From NCBI GenBank assembly GCA_964461455.1, contig CAYWUJ010000002.1:1-64000 (forward strand): a stretch of 64,000 bases of DNA, given 5' to 3'. This document shows, piece after piece, positions 53,020 to 61,683 of the stretch; within the stretch, counting starts at the first letter, position 1; every line of letters begins with the position of its first letter. The position numbers and the translations under genes were made by a program. The notes under the pieces are model-generated. The model searched no databases. It was given only the letters and a program-made list of their open reading frames with translations, and was not told the origin of the DNA. Origin of the DNA: UBA1413 sp964461455. GTDB lineage: Bacteria; Bacteroidota; Bacteroidia; Bacteroidales; Prolixibacteraceae.

Positions 53020-53361
53020 TTACTCCTTCCGCTTCCTTTCCAGTTTTCCCTGGAGCAGATAGGCCACGACCAACCCCAATCCGCCGAAAATCAAGATCAT
53101 CGAGAAGTAGAGGGGTCCCGACTCCAGTTCAGTGTAGTGCTCGAAAAGAGCCCCCGTCAAAAAGCCCAGGGCAAGGCCGATCATAAACAATCCCCATTTG
53201 AAAACCGCATAACCCGAACTTTGCCGTTCACTCTGGAAAAGCTTCGGGTCAGCGCCCTTTTCAATCATCGCCATCCTCTCCTTGTTACGGGTGGTGATGA
53301 AAATGTAGAAGACGGCAAAGACCAACAAAAAGAAGGTTAATGAAATAATCACTGGTTCCAT
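53020..53361 (-). CDS. DUF6249 membrane protein
   Basis: A 113-residue protein with an N-terminal helix (IISLTFFLLVFAVFYIFI), a short cytoplasmic loop with ERMAMIEKGADPKLF and two more helices. This layout is the DUF6249 family, which in Bacteroidota is often encoded divergently from or beside an ECF sigma factor gene, as here. Function unknown; plausibly linked to the sigma factor response. Confidence 0.75.
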   Translation of the reverse strand: MEPVIISLTFFLLVFAVFYIFITTRNKERMAMIEKGADPKLFQSERQSSGYAVFKWGLFMIGLALGFLTGALFEHYTELESGPLYFSMILIFGGLGLVVAYLLQGKLERKRKE

Positions 53362-53509
53362 GATTTCTGTTTTTTAAATGTTTATACTTTTTCTGGTGTT
53401 TTACTTTCGGTACCGGTGATATGACCCCACTCTTCGCGCCAGGTTACACTTCGGGCAGAAAATTTTCGAAATTTGTAACCCTGAAGGAAAAAGTCCGTCT
53501 CATGAAGTG

Positions 53510-54070
53510 ATGACGCAGCAGCAAGAACAGGAGATCATTGCGAAGGTACGGCAGGGAGATACCCGGGCTTATTCGATTCTGGTAGATAAATACCAGAACA
53601 TCGTATTTTCCCTGGCACTCAGGATTCTGAAAAACAGGGAAGAAGCCGAAGAGATGGCCCAGGAGGCCTTCATCAGGGCCTTCCGTTCCTTGGAATCCTT
53701 CAGGGGGAATTCCAGGTTTTCGACGTGGCTCTATACCATTGCGTATAACAGCTGCCTCAGCCAGGTCCGCAAGAATAAGCTTTCCCACAGCGGGAACAGC
53801 GGCCTGGACCCGGGAGTGGAAATTTGGGAAGAACAGGAAAACCGCGAAAATGAGGAACAGCGCTCCTGTTGTTTGGAAGCCGCCCTTAAAAAACTTCCGG
53901 AAGAAGATTACCTGCTGGTCATTCTGCACTATTACGACAACCAGCGGATTGACGAAATCAGCAGGATTACGGGACTGGGGGAAAGCAATGTCAAAGTGAG
54001 GCTTCACAGGGCCCGCAAAAAACTGCAGGCAATGATGAATGAGATGTTAAAAGAGACCATCCTAAATTGA
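53510..54070 (+). CDS. RNA polymerase ECF-type sigma factor
   Basis: The 186-residue protein has sigma region 2 (DKYQNIVFSLALRILKNREEAEEMAQEAFIRAF...FSTWLYTIAYNSC) and region 4 (LPEEDYLLVILHYYDNQRIDEISRITGLGESNVKVRLHRARKKL). No extra domain. ATG 53510 follows an overlapping ATG-AAG-TGA. It would direct polymerase to a small regulon. The next gene starts 6 bp later and probably encodes a partner. Confidence 0.93.
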   Translation: MTQQQEQEIIAKVRQGDTRAYSILVDKYQNIVFSLALRILKNREEAEEMAQEAFIRAFRSLESFRGNSRFSTWLYTIAYNSCLSQVRKNKLSHSGNSGLDPGVEIWEEQENRENEEQRSCCLEAALKKLPEEDYLLVILHYYDNQRIDEISRITGLGESNVKVRLHRARKKLQAMMNEMLKETILN

Positions 54071-54076
54071 GGAATC

Positions 54077-54550
54077 ATGGAAATCAGCGAAAATAATCAG
54101 GAAAAGGAATTGAGGGAACTCTTCAGGGAGATCAGCCTGAACTCCCCGTCTCCCGGGTTTACCGGGAAAGTGATGGATATCCTGGAGGCTGAAACCACAG
54201 GGGCGGCGGTTCCTGCCAGGGAGCCCCTGCTGGGAAAAAGATTCTGGATGCTGGCCCTTCTTTTTCTGGTTCCCCTGGCGTTGCTGCCGGCCTTCGGCAG
54301 CACAAAGGAGAGTTTTTTGATGATGCTGGCTGACCGTTATCTTTCCGGTTGGCATCTCCCTTCCCTCCCCGACTGGCACCTTGCCGACTGGCACCTCCCC
54401 ACCCTTCAGTGCCTCGGAGAAGCGTGGTCCCTGTTTGGTGCAAAGGCAGAGACTGTACCCCTGACCATGGCCTGGGGCATGCTGGCCATCATTGTCCTGC
54501 TGCTGGCCGAAAGGACCTTCTCAAGGAAAAAGGAATTGGTGACCCCATAG
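54077..54550 (+). CDS. Putative anti-sigma-like membrane protein with WHL repeats
   Basis: A 157-residue protein starting 6 bp after the sigma gene, so likely co-translated. It has an acidic N-terminal segment (ELRELFREISLNSPSPGF), a first membrane helix (about 56-73) and a second (about 131-147). Between them is a Trp-rich repeat: SGWHLPSLPDWHLADWHLPT, i.e. three WHL units. The small N-terminal part and membrane location fit an anti-sigma factor, but no ZAS motif (H-x3-C-x2-C) is present. Function is inferred from synteny. Confidence 0.65.
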   Translation: MEISENNQEKELRELFREISLNSPSPGFTGKVMDILEAETTGAAVPAREPLLGKRFWMLALLFLVPLALLPAFGSTKESFLMMLADRYLSGWHLPSLPDWHLADWHLPTLQCLGEAWSLFGAKAETVPLTMAWGMLAIIVLLLAERTFSRKKELVTP

Positions 54551-54572
54551 GGGCGTCATCAGACCGGAGACA

Positions 54573-55538
54573 TCAGAAACACTCCTCCTGGGAGAGGTAT
54601 TGGGTCACGTATTCGCTGACCCCCTCCTCCAGTCCGGTGAAAGGCTGCGAATAACCGATTTCGCGTAATTTACGGATATCGGCCTCCGTGAAATACTGGT
54701 AACGGCTGCGGAGATCAGGGGGCGTATCGATAAACTCAATTTCGGGTTTCTTCTGCATGCTGCCAAATACGGCATTGGTCAGATCGAGGTAAGAGCGGGC
54801 CTTGCCGGTCCCGACATTATAAATTCCCGGGTGATCCCTGTGGGCAAGGAAAAAAAGCATCACCCCGGCGATATCATCAACATAAATAAAATCGCGCTTT
54901 TGTTCTCCGTCGGGGATATCCTCCCTGTGGGAGCGGAAGAGTTTCATTCCCCCGGTCTGACGGATGGTCTGATAGGCATGAAGGACCACCGAGGCCATGC
55001 GGCCCTTGTGGTATTCGTTGGGACCATAAACATTGAAAAACTTAAGTCCGGCCCAAAAACCGGGCGTGTTCTTCTGGTTAAGGACCCACAGGTCAAAGTC
55101 ATGTTTCGACCAGGCATACAGGTTCAGAGGCTTCAGTCCGGAAATGTATTGGTGGTCATCGGAAAATCCCATTTCGCCATTGCCATAGGTAGCGGCTGAG
55201 GAGGCGTAGACCATGGGAATTTTATATTCGGTACAGGCTTTCCAGAGGTTCTGGGAGTAACGCAGGTTCAGTTCCTGGTAACTCTCGGGCTCCTGACCGA
55301 TGGTGTCGGTTCGCGCTCCCAGGTGAAACACAAATTCCACACGGCTGTGGTTTTTGCTGAACCATTCAAAAAAATCGGCCCTGTCGACCAGGTGGTTATA
55401 GCTTTTTGATTGAAAATTCCGCTCTTTGGCAGGGTCATCATAACGGTCAACGAGTACCAGGTTGTTATACCCCTCCCTGTTGAGCTTACCTACAAAATAA
55501 CTGCCTATGAACCCTGCAGCTCCAGTAACAACGATCAT
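54573..55538 (-). CDS. hldD: ADP-L-glycero-D-manno-heptose 6-epimerase
   Basis: The 321-residue NADP-dependent sugar epimerase makes ADP-L-glycero-D-manno-heptose for lipopolysaccharide. The Rossmann motif GAAGFIGS, the catalytic Y-x3-K (YAWSKHDFD), FFNVYGPNEYHKGRM and DFIYVDDI fit HldD/RfaD. It converges with the sigma operon (23 bp between stops) and lies 105 bp downstream of mqnD. Confidence 0.92.
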   Translation of the reverse strand: MIVVTGAAGFIGSYFVGKLNREGYNNLVLVDRYDDPAKERNFQSKSYNHLVDRADFFEWFSKNHSRVEFVFHLGARTDTIGQEPESYQELNLRYSQNLWKACTEYKIPMVYASSAATYGNGEMGFSDDHQYISGLKPLNLYAWSKHDFDLWVLNQKNTPGFWAGLKFFNVYGPNEYHKGRMASVVLHAYQTIRQTGGMKLFRSHREDIPDGEQKRDFIYVDDIAGVMLFFLAHRDHPGIYNVGTGKARSYLDLTNAVFGSMQKKPEIEFIDTPPDLRSRYQYFTEADIRKLREIGYSQPFTGLEEGVSEYVTQYLSQEECF

Positions 55539-55643
55539 GCTGATTTTTGGTTTGGTTCAGTACTGCTTTCAACTGATTCCTGTTGTGGGACCGTTTGAAA
55601 GGATAAACTACGATTCACTGATAATATTGTATGGCTGCCCATA

Positions 55644-56477
55644 TTAAATTTCAAGGAGAAAATTGCCGGGGAGAGGATGGATGATTCCCTTTGCAGAAGC
55701 TTCGTCGAACAGGCGTGTGACTGCTCTGATGCCTTCATCGCCCAGGTCAAGGGTGAAATCATTAACGTACAGGGAGATATGGCTGGCGATTACCACATCG
55801 TTAAGTTCCCGGGCGTGGGTCTTGACGAATTCGGCGGAAGATTCGGGATGGGCCATGGCGAAAGCCACGCTGCGGTGCATGACGCGGTTCAGGGCCTGTC
55901 TGACCTCCAGGGGCAGGGAATTGGCGGCGACGATTCCGCCCAGAGGAATCGGGAGTCCTGTTTTCTCCTCCCACCGTTCTCCCAGGTCGGCGATTTTCAC
56001 CAGTCCCCGCTGTGTGTAGGTAAACCTGTTTTCGTGGATGATCACGCCGGCGTCGGCTTCCCCGGTGAGCAGGGCATCCTCAATGTCAGAAAAGAGCATT
56101 TCCGTTTTTTGGAGGGCTTCCGGGTAGAACAGGGAAAAAAGGAGGTTGGCAGTGGTGAACCTGCCGGGGATGGCGATTTTTCCGCTGATGATTTCTTCGG
56201 GGCTGAGGGGGCGGCGACTGATCAGTAACGGACCGTTACCACGCCCCAGGGCACTGCCGGCATGCAACAGGGAGTACCGGCCGGCCACCCGGGCACAGGC
56301 ATGATAACTCAGCTTGGTCACATCCAGCGCATTAAGGAAGGCACGCCGGTTGAGTTCCTCCACGTCGGCCATGACCACTTCGAACGACAGACCTTCGGTG
56401 TCTATCTTTCCGTGGATCAGGGCGTCAAAAATGAAGGTATCGTTGGGGCAGGTTGAAAAACCCAGGGTAAGCTTCAT
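55644..56477 (-). CDS. mqnD: 1,4-dihydroxy-6-naphthoate synthase
   Basis: A 277-residue enzyme of the futalosine route to menaquinone, converting cyclic dehypoxanthine futalosine into 1,4-dihydroxy-6-naphthoate. MTLGFSTCPNDTFIFDAL-like N-terminus (here KLTLGFSTCPNDTF), GRFTTANLLFSLFYP and AGVIIHENRFTY are family hallmarks. It starts 33 bp after mqnB, as one transcript. Confidence 0.92.
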   Translation of the reverse strand: MKLTLGFSTCPNDTFIFDALIHGKIDTEGLSFEVVMADVEELNRRAFLNALDVTKLSYHACARVAGRYSLLHAGSALGRGNGPLLISRRPLSPEEIISGKIAIPGRFTTANLLFSLFYPEALQKTEMLFSDIEDALLTGEADAGVIIHENRFTYTQRGLVKIADLGERWEEKTGLPIPLGGIVAANSLPLEVRQALNRVMHRSVAFAMAHPESSAEFVKTHARELNDVVIASHISLYVNDFTLDLGDEGIRAVTRLFDEASAKGIIHPLPGNFLLEI

Positions 56478-56510
56478 TCTGTAAAATTTGCCGCAAAATT
56501 AGCAAATTCG

Positions 56511-57221
56511 TCAGATCTTGGCCCCTGCTTCCTGTAAAACCTTCAGCAGGGTGGTTTTCAGGTTTTCGAGGGCCAGGGGAATATCCCACCGCGACTGGCT
56601 GCGGGGAGCTACCAGGTTGGAAATGGCCCTGATCTGCAGGCAGGGAACGCCCATCCAGCGGCAAACGTAAAAGACAGCCGCCCCTTCCATGCTCTCCACG
56701 CTCGCCGAAAAACGGTCCTTCAGCAGTGAAATGGTCGACTCCCGGCCATGGCTGATATTGGAAGTGATCCCCTTCACCCGGGGCAAAAAAGCAGCCACAT
56801 GATCCCCGTCGGCACGAAGCATCCGGTTCTCAAAGGGAAACTCATCGGGCCGCATGAATCCACTGTCGAAAAGCGTCAGAAACTCGTTCTCCTTCTCAAT
56901 GCCCAGATCGGCAAACTCCTCTTCCACGACATTCACCACATCGCCGATATGGAGATGGTCCCCCAAAGCCCCGGCGATGCCGGCATTGAGAACTACGGCA
57001 TAGGAAAACGCCGCCAGGTGCTGAGTCAGGAAAAAAGCGGTAAAGGTGGTCCCGATGCCCGTCAGCAAAAGGTCATAATCGGTTTCCCCTATCCTGTAAC
57101 TTCTGAAATTATCGGAAGCCGCCACCAGCAAAAGGCTCTCGTCAATCAGCAGTTTCACCTCCATCTCCGTGGCCGCTACCAGCAGTACTTTACTCTCTTT
57201 CACTTTCCCTTTCATCATCAT
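56511..57221 (-). CDS. mqnB: Futalosine hydrolase
   Basis: The 236-residue nucleosidase releases hypoxanthine from futalosine in menaquinone synthesis. MTA/SAH nucleosidase-like fold: GIGTTFTAF, NAGIAGALGDHLHIGDVV, SVESMEGAAVFYVC and the Q/R-rich AISNLVAPRSQSRWDI end. Three adjacent Met codons leave the exact start uncertain by a few residues. Heads a short operon with mqnD. Confidence 0.9.
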   Translation of the reverse strand: MMMKGKVKESKVLLVAATEMEVKLLIDESLLLVAASDNFRSYRIGETDYDLLLTGIGTTFTAFFLTQHLAAFSYAVVLNAGIAGALGDHLHIGDVVNVVEEEFADLGIEKENEFLTLFDSGFMRPDEFPFENRMLRADGDHVAAFLPRVKGITSNISHGRESTISLLKDRFSASVESMEGAAVFYVCRWMGVPCLQIRAISNLVAPRSQSRWDIPLALENLKTTLLKVLQEAGAKI

Positions 57222-57293
57222 TTATTCTTTCTATTCATACTGTTTTTATGAAAAAAGGTTAATCTTTGTGTCTCATTTCTTAAAAATGACCCC

Positions 57294-57917
57294 ATGGATG
57301 TCTCATTAAACAGCGACAACAGCGGCTACCGGAGAATCGACAGGTACGATCCCGAGAAAACGGCAGAACTGGCTCTTTATTATGAGAAGATCCTCAGCCT
57401 TCTGGGCGAGGATGTTCAACGTGAAGGACTTCTCAAAACACCCCACAGGGTAGCCAAGGCGATGCAGTTTTTGCTGCAGGGCTATGAAATGAATCCCGTC
57501 GAAATTCTCAGGTCGGCCATGTTTAAGGAGGATTACCGTCAGATGGTGATTGTGAAGGATATTGAGATCTATTCCATGTGTGAGCATCATCTTCTGCCTT
57601 TTATCGGGAAGGCCCATGTGGCCTATATTCCCAACGGGTACATTACAGGGCTGAGCAAGATCGCCCGGGTGGTGGATGTCTTTGCCCGCAGGCTCCAGGT
57701 ACAGGAACGCCTCACCTCACAAATCAAGGAGTGCATCCAGGAAACCCTGAAACCCCTGGGAGTAGCTGTGGTCATTGAAGCACAGCACCTTTGCATGCAG
57801 ATGAGGGGCATTCAGAAACAGCACTCCATCACCACGACTTCCGATTTTACAGGAGCCTTTGAAAGGGTGGCCACCCGTGAAGAATTCATCAAACTGATTG
57901 GTTCCAAACTCAGCTGA
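57294..57917 (+). CDS. folE: GTP cyclohydrolase I
   Basis: The 207-residue zinc enzyme makes dihydroneopterin triphosphate from GTP for folate. Zinc and active-site motifs CEHHLLPF, HVAYIPNGYITGLSKIARVVD, ARRLQVQERLT and EAQHLCMQMRG are present. Divergent from mqnB. A TAATCTTTG sequence (one base longer than TAnnTTTG) precedes it. Confidence 0.95.
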   Translation: MDVSLNSDNSGYRRIDRYDPEKTAELALYYEKILSLLGEDVQREGLLKTPHRVAKAMQFLLQGYEMNPVEILRSAMFKEDYRQMVIVKDIEIYSMCEHHLLPFIGKAHVAYIPNGYITGLSKIARVVDVFARRLQVQERLTSQIKECIQETLKPLGVAVVIEAQHLCMQMRGIQKQHSITTTSDFTGAFERVATREEFIKLIGSKLS

Positions 57918-57936
57918 TCACTTTACCTTAAGAGAT

Positions 57937-59055
57937 TCATAAAAACTCTATACAGACCGGTGCTTTAGTTTCCAGGCTTTTCCCTGTAAAAACGGGAAGG
58001 CCTCCTTCCATTCTGAAGAGGGTGATGTTATGGCTTCTCTGGTTCGCCACCAGCATAAAGCGCCCCCCGGGTGCCATGGCGAAGTTCCGCGGCCAGTTGC
58101 CTTCGACCGCGACATGGGTCACCGGCGAGATCATCCCCGATGCGGCGTCACGGCTGAAAACCACCACCGAGTTGTGCCCCCTGTTGGAGGCATAGAGGAA
58201 TTTCCGGCATGGAGAGAGGTGAATGTCGGCGCAGTAACTCACTCCGCTGTAACCCCCGGGGAGGGTCGTGATATCCTGAAGCTGCACCAGGGAGCCCTCT
58301 TTATTTTCGAAGACCGTGATCGTCGATGACAGTTCATTGACCACGTATATAAACCGGCCGTCGGGGGTAAAATCAAAATGGCGGGGGCCGGAACCGGGAG
58401 GCAGCGACGTGGAGGCACCGGGCCTGGAGATCAGTTTTCCCGAAGAAGGATCCAGGGAATAGGCAAAGAGCTTATCGGCTCCCAGGTCAGCAGCCATGAG
58501 CTGGTCACTGCCGCCCATAAAACGGATGGAATGGGCATAGGGACGGGATTGCCGCCGCTTAAGAGGTCCTGATCCTTCATGGCGGACCACCGAAGAGGCG
58601 GGTTCCAGAGAGCCGTCGTCAGCAACAGGATAGAGCGCCACCGACCCCCCGCCATAATTGGCCACCGCCACCCAGCGGCCATCGGCCGAAACATCGGCAT
58701 AACAGGGATCATCGCCATGCGAGGAACGCTTGTTGATAAACTGTAATTCGCCGTTATCACGAACACGGAAGGCCGTGACCGACCCACCGTCGGGATCAGC
58801 AGCCAGGGGCCCGCGTGTGGTGGCATACAAGTATTTCCTGTCGGGTGAGAGCCGCACGAAATTGGGATTGTCGATTCCCTTGAAGAGCCTCACCTCCTCC
58901 AGATTTCCGGTGACGGTGTCCAGTGAGCAGAGCGAAATTCCCTCCGCCCCCTCCGACGTAAAGGTGCCCACGTAAAACCACAGGGGGTGGTTCGCCCGGG
59001 CACCCATGGAACAACAGACCCCCGCTAACAGTAAGATGAATGTGATCCTCTTCAT
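57937..59055 (-). CDS. Secreted 6-phosphogluconolactonase-like beta-propeller lactonase
   Basis: A 372-residue exported protein (signal peptide ITFILLLAGVCCSMGARA) of the YbhE/Pgl-type seven-bladed propeller lactonase family. Repeats such as YVGTFTSEGAEGIS, SPDRKYLYATTR and GPRHFDFTPDGRFIYVVNEL make up the blades. The secreted location is unusual for a cytoplasmic phosphogluconolactonase, so the natural substrate may be another lactone. ATG 59055 is chosen for the signal peptide; the longer frame adds 46 residues without similarity. Confidence 0.85.
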   Translation of the reverse strand: MKRITFILLLAGVCCSMGARANHPLWFYVGTFTSEGAEGISLCSLDTVTGNLEEVRLFKGIDNPNFVRLSPDRKYLYATTRGPLAADPDGGSVTAFRVRDNGELQFINKRSSHGDDPCYADVSADGRWVAVANYGGGSVALYPVADDGSLEPASSVVRHEGSGPLKRRQSRPYAHSIRFMGGSDQLMAADLGADKLFAYSLDPSSGKLISRPGASTSLPPGSGPRHFDFTPDGRFIYVVNELSSTITVFENKEGSLVQLQDITTLPGGYSGVSYCADIHLSPCRKFLYASNRGHNSVVVFSRDAASGMISPVTHVAVEGNWPRNFAMAPGGRFMLVANQRSHNITLFRMEGGLPVFTGKSLETKAPVCIEFL

Positions 59056-59354
59056 TTGATGTTTAATTTGTTGGATAAATACTCCCTTTAACAGGTTGTT
59101 CCTGCGAAACGGCGGGTTCAGCTCTGCAGCCCCCGTTTCGGAGGTGCGGAATTTTCCTTCCTGTGAATGAAAAACCAGACCAGGGCATTCCATCGCGAAA
59201 AATAATCATAAATGGCCAAATAAGGGACCCGGGGAGCAATAATTACCGGAAAAATGGTAGAAAACCCGGGGATTAAACCTATCTTAACACTCCAGTGGGC
59301 ACCGCTTCCCTTCCGGGGATCGGGCAGCCCGAGAAAAATTAAAAGTGAGACAAC
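59056..59354. other. Intergenic region, no gene seen
   Basis: About 300 bp between the divergent lactonase and CDGSH genes. I saw no open frame, strong hairpin or perfect -7 box; only AT-rich stretches. Confidence 0.5.
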
Positions 59355-59591
59355 ATGACAGAACCGGCAATTTTTGACAAAAAGCCAGCCCTGGTGACTC
59401 TGGAACCGGGGACTTATTACTGGTGTGCCTGCGGCCTCAGTACCAACCAGCCCTTTTGCAGCGGTGCTCATAAGGGAACAGGCATTACCCCCCTGGCGTT
59501 TACCGTTGATGAGAAAAAAGAGGCCTGGCTGTGCAATTGCAAGCACTCAGGGAACAAACCTTACTGCGACGGCACCCACAAGACGCTTTAG
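59355..59591 (+). CDS. Double CDGSH iron-sulfur domain protein
   Basis: The 78-residue protein has two CDGSH-type motifs: CACGLSTNQPFCSGAH (about 24-39) and CNCKHSGNKPYCDGTH (about 59-74), each C-x-C-x2-S/T-x3-P-x-C-x-G-x2-H and able to hold a [2Fe-2S] cluster. It is a compact tandem CDGSH protein, similar to the miniature double-CDGSH class. Likely electron transfer or redox sensing. Its stop is 16 bp from the stop of the converging flavin reductase-rubredoxin gene. Confidence 0.9.
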   Translation: MTEPAIFDKKPALVTLEPGTYYWCACGLSTNQPFCSGAHKGTGITPLAFTVDEKKEAWLCNCKHSGNKPYCDGTHKTL

Positions 59592-59606
59592 GGCTCCGCG
59601 GGAAAG

Positions 59607-60503
59607 TCAGGACAAAGGTTTGAAATAATCCTTTCCGGCGTTGCAAAGAGGGCAACGGTAATCTTCGGGAAGGCCGCTGAAGGGGGTTCCCGGGGGGATA
59701 CCTGCTGAAAGGTCTCCGTCTTCGGGACGGTAGACATATCCGCAGACGGTACAGATATACTGTTCGTCGTCGTCAGGATCACGGGCAGGACCGGGACCGC
59801 CGGAGTTGCCGGGAAGTGCATCAGTACCGGTATGGGCGGAATCACCGGCAGCAGCGGAATCGTCGCGGTGGCCGGAAGAGTCTGATTCGCGGGGTCCGTC
59901 ATGCGGGTCCCGGGTTCCGGAGATCTCACCACCGGCAGCTTCAGCGCCCTCAACAGGTGCGTACCCCCGGGAAACGGCTGATTCCTCCTCCAGTTTTTCC
60001 TGGTCAATGTAAGTCGGTGCGTTGCGGGGAGCCAGCATGCGGTATTTTTCACGATACCAGGCATAGGTCAGGGGCTCCTCGTCGGTGAGGATTCCGCTGT
60101 CGGCCACTTCCCCTATCAGCAGGGTGTGGGTTCCCACATCGAGGGTGGAAACCAGCCGGCAATCGAGCCATGCCACACAGGAACCGGTGACCACCGGGGC
60201 TCCTGTCACCTTCACCTCCGAAGCCGCCCGCGCAAACTTGTCAAACCAGGAACTCGACATAAACCCGAACTCCCCGATCAGGGTGGTGTCAGCATCCTTC
60301 CTAAGAACAGAAACAGAAAAGAGACGGCTTTTCAGGATCAGAGGAAGGGTATCGTTGTCCTTATGGCAGCTGACGGCGACCTGCGCAGGCGAGGAGGTGA
60401 CCTGAAACACCGTGTTGGCCACAAATCCCGCACGGCTTCCCTCCCATGCCGTGGCCACTATGTACATTCCGTACGACAACTTCTGAAAAGCCCTTAAACC
60501 CAT
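59607..60503 (-). CDS. Flavin reductase - rubredoxin fusion
   Basis: A 298-residue fusion. Residues 1-165 form a flavin reductase domain (GMYIVATAWEGSRAGFVANTVFQVTSSPAQVAVS; TLLIGEVADSGILTDEEPLTY). Residues about 170-245 are a low-complexity, acidic/glycine linker (SDSSGHRDDSAAAGDSAHTG). Residues 247-298 are rubredoxin (YICTVCGYVYRPEDGD, CPLCNAGKDYFKPL) with the two CxxC iron ligands. It should pass electrons from flavin to the iron centre for oxygen or peroxide reduction. Small versions are known in anaerobes; the long linker is noteworthy. Confidence 0.9.
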   Translation of the reverse strand: MGLRAFQKLSYGMYIVATAWEGSRAGFVANTVFQVTSSPAQVAVSCHKDNDTLPLILKSRLFSVSVLRKDADTTLIGEFGFMSSSWFDKFARAASEVKVTGAPVVTGSCVAWLDCRLVSTLDVGTHTLLIGEVADSGILTDEEPLTYAWYREKYRMLAPRNAPTYIDQEKLEEESAVSRGYAPVEGAEAAGGEISGTRDPHDGPRESDSSGHRDDSAAAGDSAHTGTDALPGNSGGPGPARDPDDDEQYICTVCGYVYRPEDGDLSAGIPPGTPFSGLPEDYRCPLCNAGKDYFKPLS

Positions 60504-60551
60504 AGGATCGATTTTTTCCCGAAAATAGCAATTTCCCCGATTCCGGCAACC

Positions 60552-61436
60552 TCAGAGTCCATCAAAAAGCCTGTTGAAATCCTTATCATCGCCGATGAGG
60601 GTAAATCCTTCGGGGAGAGTCAGCGGGTGTTGTTTCAGGCGGACCCCGGTGACGATAAACCTCTTCCCCGGAAGTTGGCCGGCCATTCCTGAAATCAGGC
60701 CGGCCAGTTGTGAATCTTCGATGGCATTGGTAAAAACAGTCATGACATAATCGATGGGGGTCATGGTGGCCATCTGGCCCAGATCCTGTAAGGGTACATT
60801 CTGGCCCAGGTAGAGGATCCTGAAACCCCTCCGGGCCGCCATAACGGCATAAAACAGGAGAAGCAGGTCGTGCATCTCATTCTCGTGCAGAAAGAAAAGA
60901 ATGGTCAGGTCACCGGCGGCTTCCTTCTGTTCCTTCTCCAGCTCACAGATAAAACGGTGGCGTATAAGGGAGGAGATGAAATGTTCCTGTGCGGGATAAA
61001 CCGATCCCACCTGCCAGAAGATCCCCACCTTACGGAGAAACGGAAAGACCACCCTGAAGACCGCCTCGTCAAAACCAAACCGGGCGATCACCTCGTCGAG
61101 AAGATGTGAAAACTGACGCGATTCAAAGTGAAGCATGTGCAGGACTAACCGGCCGATATAGGCTTCATCACCCGGCGAATGCTCTTCCTGCTCCAGAACC
61201 AGCTTCCGCAAACGGTCATCCTCAAGTTGGGCGATCCTGGAAATCTTGTGGTTCCGGGCCACCAGAAAGGCGATGTTCATCAGCCGCCGGAGGTCGCGGT
61301 CATCGTAATAACGGATGTTGGTTTCGGTACGCCATGGTTTCAGCAATGAGTAACGCCGCTCCCACATCCTGATGGTGTGCGCCCTGACTCCTGAAATCAC
61401 CTCCATATCCCTGATGGAGTATACCTTATCTGACAT
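60552..61436 (-). CDS. MerR-family regulator with B12-binding-type domain
   Basis: The 294-residue regulator has an N-terminal MerR helix-turn-helix (YSIRDMEVISGVRAHTIRMWERRYSLLKPWRTETNIRYY), a helical linker and a C-terminal cobalamin-binding-like fold (GIFWQVGSVYPAQEHFISSLI; ENEMHDLLLLFYAVMAARRGFRILYLGQNVP). The E-x-H before the helix is kept, but the usual glycine of DxHxxG is leucine. It may be light/B12-responsive as CarH, or a degenerate version. It lies 48 bp downstream of nothing on its own strand and upstream of the flavin reductase gene. Confidence 0.85.
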   Translation of the reverse strand: MSDKVYSIRDMEVISGVRAHTIRMWERRYSLLKPWRTETNIRYYDDRDLRRLMNIAFLVARNHKISRIAQLEDDRLRKLVLEQEEHSPGDEAYIGRLVLHMLHFESRQFSHLLDEVIARFGFDEAVFRVVFPFLRKVGIFWQVGSVYPAQEHFISSLIRHRFICELEKEQKEAAGDLTILFFLHENEMHDLLLLFYAVMAARRGFRILYLGQNVPLQDLGQMATMTPIDYVMTVFTNAIEDSQLAGLISGMAGQLPGKRFIVTGVRLKQHPLTLPEGFTLIGDDKDFNRLFDGL

Positions 61437-61462
61437 AATCGTAAATTTTATGCTGCTCCTCC

Positions 61463-61485
61463 TGAATCCCTGAACAGGGGATTCA
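61463..61485 (-). promoter_or_regulatory. Inverted repeat in the leader of the MerR/B12 gene
   Basis: TGAATCCC (61463-61470) and GGGATTCA (61478-61485) are perfect 8-bp arms around TGAACAG, 27 bases ahead of the start codon. An operator for autoregulation or a leader stem-loop. Confidence 0.45.
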
Positions 61486-61641
61486 ATTATTATTTCAGAC
61501 TAACGAAAATACATCCTGTTTTGTTCAATTTAGCGTCTGAGTGATTAAACATTTTATTTTTTTCTGGAACGGGGGCCACCTGCGGGCGGGGTTTCTCAGG
61601 AGGCCGGCGCTTTCTGTCCTGCACCAGCTAAAAGAAAATGC

Positions 61642-61649
61642 TATTTTTG
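61642..61649 (+). promoter_or_regulatory. -7 box of the BatA-domain gene
   Basis: TATTTTTG matches TAnnTTTG, 35 bases before ATG 61684. -33 weak. Confidence 0.45.
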
Positions 61650-61683
61650 CATTCTGGATTTCCGATAAACATCCAGAGACTGT

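Noticed and set aside
53502..53512. Two-codon ORF ATG-AAG-TGA overlapping the sigma factor start as a regulatory minimal ORF
   Set aside because: Too short to distinguish from chance; no conservation evidence is available.
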